Shown here in pieces: positions 22,872 through 26,039 of a stretch of 26,039 nt of DNA (position 1 is the first letter of the stretch; each line of letters begins with the position of its first letter). Under the pieces are notes generated by a model. The model was not told the DNA's origin. It saw only the letters and a list, made by a program, of their open reading frames with translations, and searched no databases. Both the position numbers and the translations under genes were made by a program. This DNA is from a virus. The DNA is taken from the IMG/VR virus record IMGVR_UViG_3300028893_000008, positions 1 to 26,039 of that record; one strand, written 5' to 3'.

Positions 22872-23828
22872 CTAAAAGACTTCTGGTGTCCGAACGACCG
22901 CGTCTAATCTCTTACCATCGTAACCTCTTACGATAACCCATCCTATAACAGACTGGATCCCTTTTTGTAATAAGTAAGAATTCTCTCGTTGTAAAGTGCC
23001 GGCCATAATTGTATAATTGTTTGGCGGAAAGGACCATATACCGAGCATGTGTAAATGACCGGCGATCAGAAAAGTAGGTCTTTCGACCAAATTTCGTAAT
23101 ATCTTCTGGATCATATAAGACCACGCATAGGAAGGTGCACCAGCTCCGTGCACCATTAAGATTGACCATTTACCTACCATCAATTTGGCCATATGTCCAA
23201 AATACTCACAATTTTCAACATTACTCGCGATATATTTAATCGGGTCGTGTCCTACTTTCCAGGAACCTTTGAGCTTTTCTTCGTGATTCCCGATAATTAA
23301 AACTTTATGAACACTTTTCGGGATCTTGTTAAGAAGTTTGATAGCTAGTTCCTCTTGCGCGTCAATTGATGGTTCTGTGACATCCATTGCCTCAACAGAA
23401 TAAACACCCAGGCCTTGGATCAAATCACCAGCGTGAAGCACTGTCTTGACCTTGAAAGTAGTACAATCTTCGACCAATTTGTTGAAAGCAATTACAGAAA
23501 ACCCGCGGCTACAAATGTGCCAGTCACTAGTAATCAGTATAGGGAACTCGATCGTACCAAGAACTTTATAATACCTATCCTTGTCGAAAGTACCGTACCT
23601 AACAAGACCTACTTTTCTATCACGCCCGGAATATATGTATTTTAAGTCGTACCCTTCCGCCTCAATGTCTTTCAAAACATGTTCAATATTAGATACAACG
23701 ATTCCTTTACTTCTGAGCCTGTTTTCCAGTTCCTTAATCGATACTGGAAATGTACTCTCAATAAGAATACGTAAAACGGCGTTCTTCGCTTCCTCTCTTG
23801 ATCGTGATAACAATTTCTTTACGTCCAT
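22872..23828 (-). CDS. winged-helix calcineurin-like metallophosphoesterase
   Basis: This is a 318-residue protein. Residues 1-90 look like a winged-helix or HTH-like domain (NAVLRILIESTFPVSIKELE). Residues 91-318 are a complete two-metal phosphoesterase: SDWH (D102, H104), HAGDLIQG (D135), IIGNHEE (N181, H182), MVHGAG and AGHLHM. All motifs are intact, unlike the Mre11-like gene at 14614. The enzyme could hydrolyse DNA, cyclic nucleotides or other phosphodiesters. A winged helix with a phosphoesterase suggests a nucleic-acid target, as in archaeal PolD small subunits. It overlaps the upstream gene by 71 bp, with CGGAG before the ATG. Confidence 0.82.
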   Translation of the reverse strand: MDVKKLLSRSREEAKNAVLRILIESTFPVSIKELENRLRSKGIVVSNIEHVLKDIEAEGYDLKYIYSGRDRKVGLVRYGTFDKDRYYKVLGTIEFPILITSDWHICSRGFSVIAFNKLVEDCTTFKVKTVLHAGDLIQGLGVYSVEAMDVTEPSIDAQEELAIKLLNKIPKSVHKVLIIGNHEEKLKGSWKVGHDPIKYIASNVENCEYFGHMAKLMVGKWSILMVHGAGAPSYAWSYMIQKILRNLVERPTFLIAGHLHMLGIWSFPPNNYTIMAGTLQRENSYLLQKGIQSVIGWVIVRGYDGKRLDAVVRTPEVF

Positions 23829-24291
23829 TTTTGACGCTCCGGAAAGGAATCTTATTCTTGGTCAGGTACTGTTCTAGTTTCGTAAGACCTCTCTCGTGTC
23901 CGTAAAAATGACTCTTGGCCGACAAAATTACTTTACGATTAAAATATACGGAGAGGATTGTCTTAATCATTAGTTTGGACACGTCTCTAAATACTCGGGA
24001 AAGTTCGTTCGCGGTGAAAACTTCGTCTTTGTGATGATCAAAATAAAGAGCGAACCGGACTATTGCGGGTAATGAAGAAACACTGTACCACTTAGATAAA
24101 GGAGGAAGATTGCCTCGGTAAAGGTAAGTATACGTTCGACTGAGTTGACCATTTCCCCTACCAAAAGATATAGTTATCACGTGACAATCCGGATACCAAT
24201 CAAGAAACCGAACTTTTTCGCACGGAACCTTTACAAATTCGTTGTCCTTAATAACAATCGGCGCCTCTATTTTCAAATCTTGTATCTTCAC
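23758..24291 (-). CDS. hypothetical protein
   Basis: This 177-residue protein starts with GTG (24291), preceded by GGAGATTG and overlapping the patatin stop as GTGA. It is mixed beta and helical, rich in Lys/Arg/Tyr (VRFLDWYPDCHVITISFGRG, IKTILSVYFNRKVILSAKSH), with a C-terminal hairpin-like segment (IVITIKRGSEERRFTYSY). No catalytic motif is recognised. It may bind nucleic acid given its charge and the downstream phosphoesterase, but this is inference. Confidence 0.65.
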   Translation of the reverse strand: MKIQDLKIEAPIVIKDNEFVKVPCEKVRFLDWYPDCHVITISFGRGNGQLSRTYTYLYRGNLPPLSKWYSVSSLPAIVRFALYFDHHKDEVFTANELSRVFRDVSKLMIKTILSVYFNRKVILSAKSHFYGHERGLTKLEQYLTKNKIPFRSVKNGRKEIVITIKRGSEERRFTYSY

Positions 24292-25133
24292 CGTACAATC
24301 TCCTCTGCCTTACGATACCCGTGCTGTATACCTCTTCTTATTTTGACAGGATCAAAGTCAAGCGAGTCAGAAATGTCGAAATCAGGTTCGATTACTTTTA
24401 TATCAATCTTTCTATAGTTGTTAACCGGTCCGAATTTGTCTATCATCTCATTGATCCGGGTAGCTGTCTCGATATCGTTTACGTAAATTTCGTTTAACAG
24501 GATGTCAAGAACTCGTTCCAAAACTTCAACTACGTTCTTATATCTTTTATACACAACATTTGCACGTTTTGGTGAACACAACAGTACAAAAATTGTATCT
24601 GCGCCTAGATCAATTGCTTTTTTCAGCGGAACAATATCCCGTACACCGCCATCAACCCATTGTAAATTAGAACGGTTTACTGTTGGAAAAAAGACTGGAA
24701 TAGTACAAGAGGATAAAACATCATCTGCTGTCATGTCTTTCTTATTTACATATACAATACTTGTCTCTTGCAAAGACACCTTCCCCGCATAAAAATCGAT
24801 CGGGGATTGCATTAGTTTACTTTTGTTAAAAAACTGGTTCAGTATCCTTCTAAGTCCGTCAAACTCATAGACCCCGTTTCTAATACCTAACAAACACTTC
24901 CCATAATTTAGTATACTCTTAGTGTAGATATCCGAATCTCTTTTTATGTTCAACCATACTTGTTCGAGAATGGCAAGATCTTGCTGTGCAACGGCCAAAC
25001 CTTGTAACGATCCTGTCGAAATACCAATAACAATATCTGGTACAATCCTTTTTCTCTCGCACAAATATTTTAGTGCGCCTACTTGAAACGACCCCTTAGC
25101 ACCACCACCTGACAACACAAAAGCTGTTTTCAT
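24288..25133 (-). CDS. patatin-like phospholipase
   Basis: This is a 281-residue patatin family lipase. LSGGGAKGSFQVGAL (7-21) is the oxyanion-hole loop, GISTGSLQG (37-45) holds the nucleophile S39 in GxSxG, and VDGGVRDIVPL (160-170) gives the dyad Asp D161. Patatins release fatty acids from phospholipids. I use ATG 25133, with AGGAGGAG upstream and an ATGA overlap with the Cas4-like stop, over an earlier start at 25166. No signal peptide or membrane segment is seen, so it would act in the cytoplasm. A phage use may be membrane remodelling, lysis or interference with host defence; the sequence does not tell which. Confidence 0.88.
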   Translation of the reverse strand: MKTAFVLSGGGAKGSFQVGALKYLCERKRIVPDIVIGISTGSLQGLAVAQQDLAILEQVWLNIKRDSDIYTKSILNYGKCLLGIRNGVYEFDGLRRILNQFFNKSKLMQSPIDFYAGKVSLQETSIVYVNKKDMTADDVLSSCTIPVFFPTVNRSNLQWVDGGVRDIVPLKKAIDLGADTIFVLLCSPKRANVVYKRYKNVVEVLERVLDILLNEIYVNDIETATRINEMIDKFGPVNNYRKIDIKVIEPDFDISDSLDFDPVKIRRGIQHGYRKAEEIVR

Positions 25134-25834
25134 TGCTCTCCTCCTACTACGATTTTTGGTGAACAAAATTCTTTAACCTCGCAATAATTACATAGTTCGG
25201 ACGGTTCCGGTTCTGGTAAGGTTCCTTTTTCAAGAGATGTACTAAGAATTTCTAACCTTTCATCTATGTTAATGGGTTCTTCGTCAACATAAACAGTTTT
25301 GAACGTTTTACCAACAAAAACGATAGCTAGTTTTTCTACCGGTAAACCTAACATTTGTTTGTAAATACTCAATTGTTTTTTGTACCAAGGTCTAACCGAT
25401 GAACTTGTTTTAAAGTCGTAAATCGTTCTTGTTTTGTAACTGTAAAGATCGAGAGTGCCCGTTAATATAGTTGTTCCGTATTTCTTCTCCATTTTATATT
25501 CGGACAAATATCCCTGTTTTGTTTTAAAATAGTCTGACAAACTTTTATGGACAAGAATACCATTAACCGCCGCGACCACGCCGGTAATGTTCAAAAAATA
25601 ATCTGTTGTTAGTTGTAAAACGACTCTGCGTAAACAATTTATTATTTGGGAAACCGAAAACTGGACGTGTTCTTTAAGATAATTGGCTTGGTTTGTAACA
25701 AAGATGTCGATGACAAACGGTGGTACACATCGGACGGAACATTTCAAACAATCCTTAAACAACACTTTTCCTTTTAAACAGTTAATCCCTTTGATCATTT
25801 GTTCCCTTTTATTTAGATTCTTGAACGCGGTCAC
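25130..25834 (-). CDS. Cas4/RecB-like PD-(D/E)XK nuclease with cysteine clusters
   Basis: This is a 234-residue nuclease. The active site is TGTLDLYSYKTRTIYDFKTS (D129; D140 and K142), with motif QLSIYKQMLG after it and H96 before. C67 with C215, C218 and C224 (CNYCEVKEFC) matches the [4Fe-4S] ligands of Cas4-type exonucleases. An extra N-terminal cluster C19, C29, C32, C36 is unusual. Likely roles are end resection or phage DNA processing; no CRISPR array or other cas gene is present. The GTG start at 25834 has AAAGGA upstream; ATG 25798 with AAGGGA is a credible alternative. It is first after promoter-like copy 2. Confidence 0.83.
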   Translation of the reverse strand: MTAFKNLNKREQMIKGINCLKGKVLFKDCLKCSVRCVPPFVIDIFVTNQANYLKEHVQFSVSQIINCLRRVVLQLTTDYFLNITGVVAAVNGILVHKSLSDYFKTKQGYLSEYKMEKKYGTTILTGTLDLYSYKTRTIYDFKTSSSVRPWYKKQLSIYKQMLGLPVEKLAIVFVGKTFKTVYVDEEPINIDERLEILSTSLEKGTLPEPEPSELCNYCEVKEFCSPKIVVGGEQ

Positions 25835-25852
25835 TCGATTTCCTTTCTTTTA

Positions 25853-25904
25853 CCTTGACATCCAGGGTACCATTTGTAACTATACAGAACATATATTGGC
25901 TAGG
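25853..25904 (-). promoter_or_regulatory. promoter-like repeat, copy 2 (upstream of Cas4-like gene)
   Basis: Minus-strand sequence CTAGCCAATATATGTTCTG is followed by TATAGTTACAAATGG and then, after an 8 bp insertion, ATGTCAAGG. It matches copy 1 at 8851-8894. The -10-like hexamer is TATAGT (25879-25884). The distance to the GTG of the Cas4-like gene is about 45 bp. An inverted repeat GGCTAG-3 bp-CTAGCC (25898-25912) straddles the upstream boundary; copy 1 lacks it. It is likely a promoter for the replication gene run. Confidence 0.6.
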
Positions 25905-25912
25905 GTCTAGCC

Positions 25913-26039
25913 TTATCTCAGGTTATTTTTCCTGAGAAAGTTCATTATTTGGACCGGATCACAACCATTTAGATCTAACTGATAAACTACCTTGTTTTTC
26001 AAATTCACCTTTGTATTCGTGCCATTTCTTGGCTGATTC
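25913..26039 (-). CDS. 3' end of an unknown gene (truncated by window edge)
   Basis: The minus strand is open from the window edge to a TAA at 25913. It gives about 41 residues including LKNKVVYQLDLNGCDPVQIM and a final NFLRKNNLR. The composition is like the neighbouring genes, and another frame ends much earlier. The start lies outside the window. No family can be named. Confidence 0.6.
   Translation of the reverse strand, partial: NQPRNGTNTKVNLKNKVVYQLDLNGCDPVQIMNFLRKNNLR
25917..25938. repeat. 7 bp stem hairpin at the end of the edge gene
   Basis: TCTCAGG and CCTGAGA pair exactly around an 8 bp AT-rich loop. The stem lies at the 3' end of the truncated gene and just before promoter-like copy 2. 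No U-run follows on the minus strand, so it is a weak candidate terminator or a protein site. Confidence 0.35.

Noticed and set aside
25130-25834. CRISPR-Cas adaptation module
   Set aside because: A Cas4-like nuclease alone is common in phages; there are no cas1/cas2 genes or repeat-spacer arrays in the window.
25917-25938. Rho-independent terminator
   Set aside because: A 7 bp stem exists but no T-run follows on the minus strand.

Overview
This window is part of a tailed double-stranded DNA bacteriophage genome from a bacterial host, probably a metagenome contig. Every gene I can support lies on the minus strand. Genes are packed with almost no spacing, many stop/start pairs overlap as ATGA or GTGA, and most starts have a strong AGGAGG-type ribosome binding site. 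The phage assignment rests on a large terminase and a portal protein beside a complete phage replication and recombination set. No rRNA, tRNA, integrase, transposase or CRISPR array was seen, and no gene-free stretch exceeds about 60 bp. Bases 1-49 are not biological: they are a leftover Illumina Nextera i7 adapter with index, so the contig really begins at base 50, inside the portal gene.

Layout in transcription order (high to low coordinates). Right edge to about 20.3 kb: the 3' end of an unknown gene, a repeated promoter-like element, a Cas4/RecB-type nuclease, a patatin-like phospholipase, a hypothetical protein, a winged-helix metallophosphoesterase, a small Cys protein, a DnaC-like helicase loader, a DnaB-type helicase and a stand-alone primase zinc-finger protein. 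About 20.3-13.1 kb: an HExxH metallopeptidase-like protein, QueE, a small protein, a possible UvsY-like mediator, an OB-fold SSB, RecA, a zinc-ribbon protein, an Rad50/SbcC encoded as separate N and C halves around an Mre11/SbcD nuclease and a coiled-coil protein, and a Holliday-junction-resolvase-like nuclease. About 13.1-7.2 kb: a DNA polymerase I with a fused family-4 uracil-DNA glycosylase, FolE2, two unknown proteins, a second copy of the promoter-like element, QueC and a DpdA-like transglycosylase. About 7.2 kb to the left end: a DnaG TOPRIM core split from its zinc finger, a small hypothetical protein, a tandem-HTH protein (probably frameshifted), a helical protein, TerL, three small or unknown proteins and the truncated portal.

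The genes form three working groups. DnaB, DnaC, the split primase, PolA-UDG, SSB, RecA, split Rad50-Mre11 and the resolvase would make a largely self-sufficient replication and recombination machine. FolE2, QueE, QueC and the DpdA-like enzyme would make a 7-deazaguanine and place it in phage DNA, as an anti-restriction modification; QueD is missing and the QueC-like enzyme has lost all four zinc-binding cysteines, so the final base is uncertain. TerL, the HTH protein and the portal begin the packaging and morphogenesis block. The most interesting points are the altered 7-deazaguanine cassette, the split Rad50 around Mre11, the split primase, the UDG-polymerase fusion and the two copies of a long promoter-like element.
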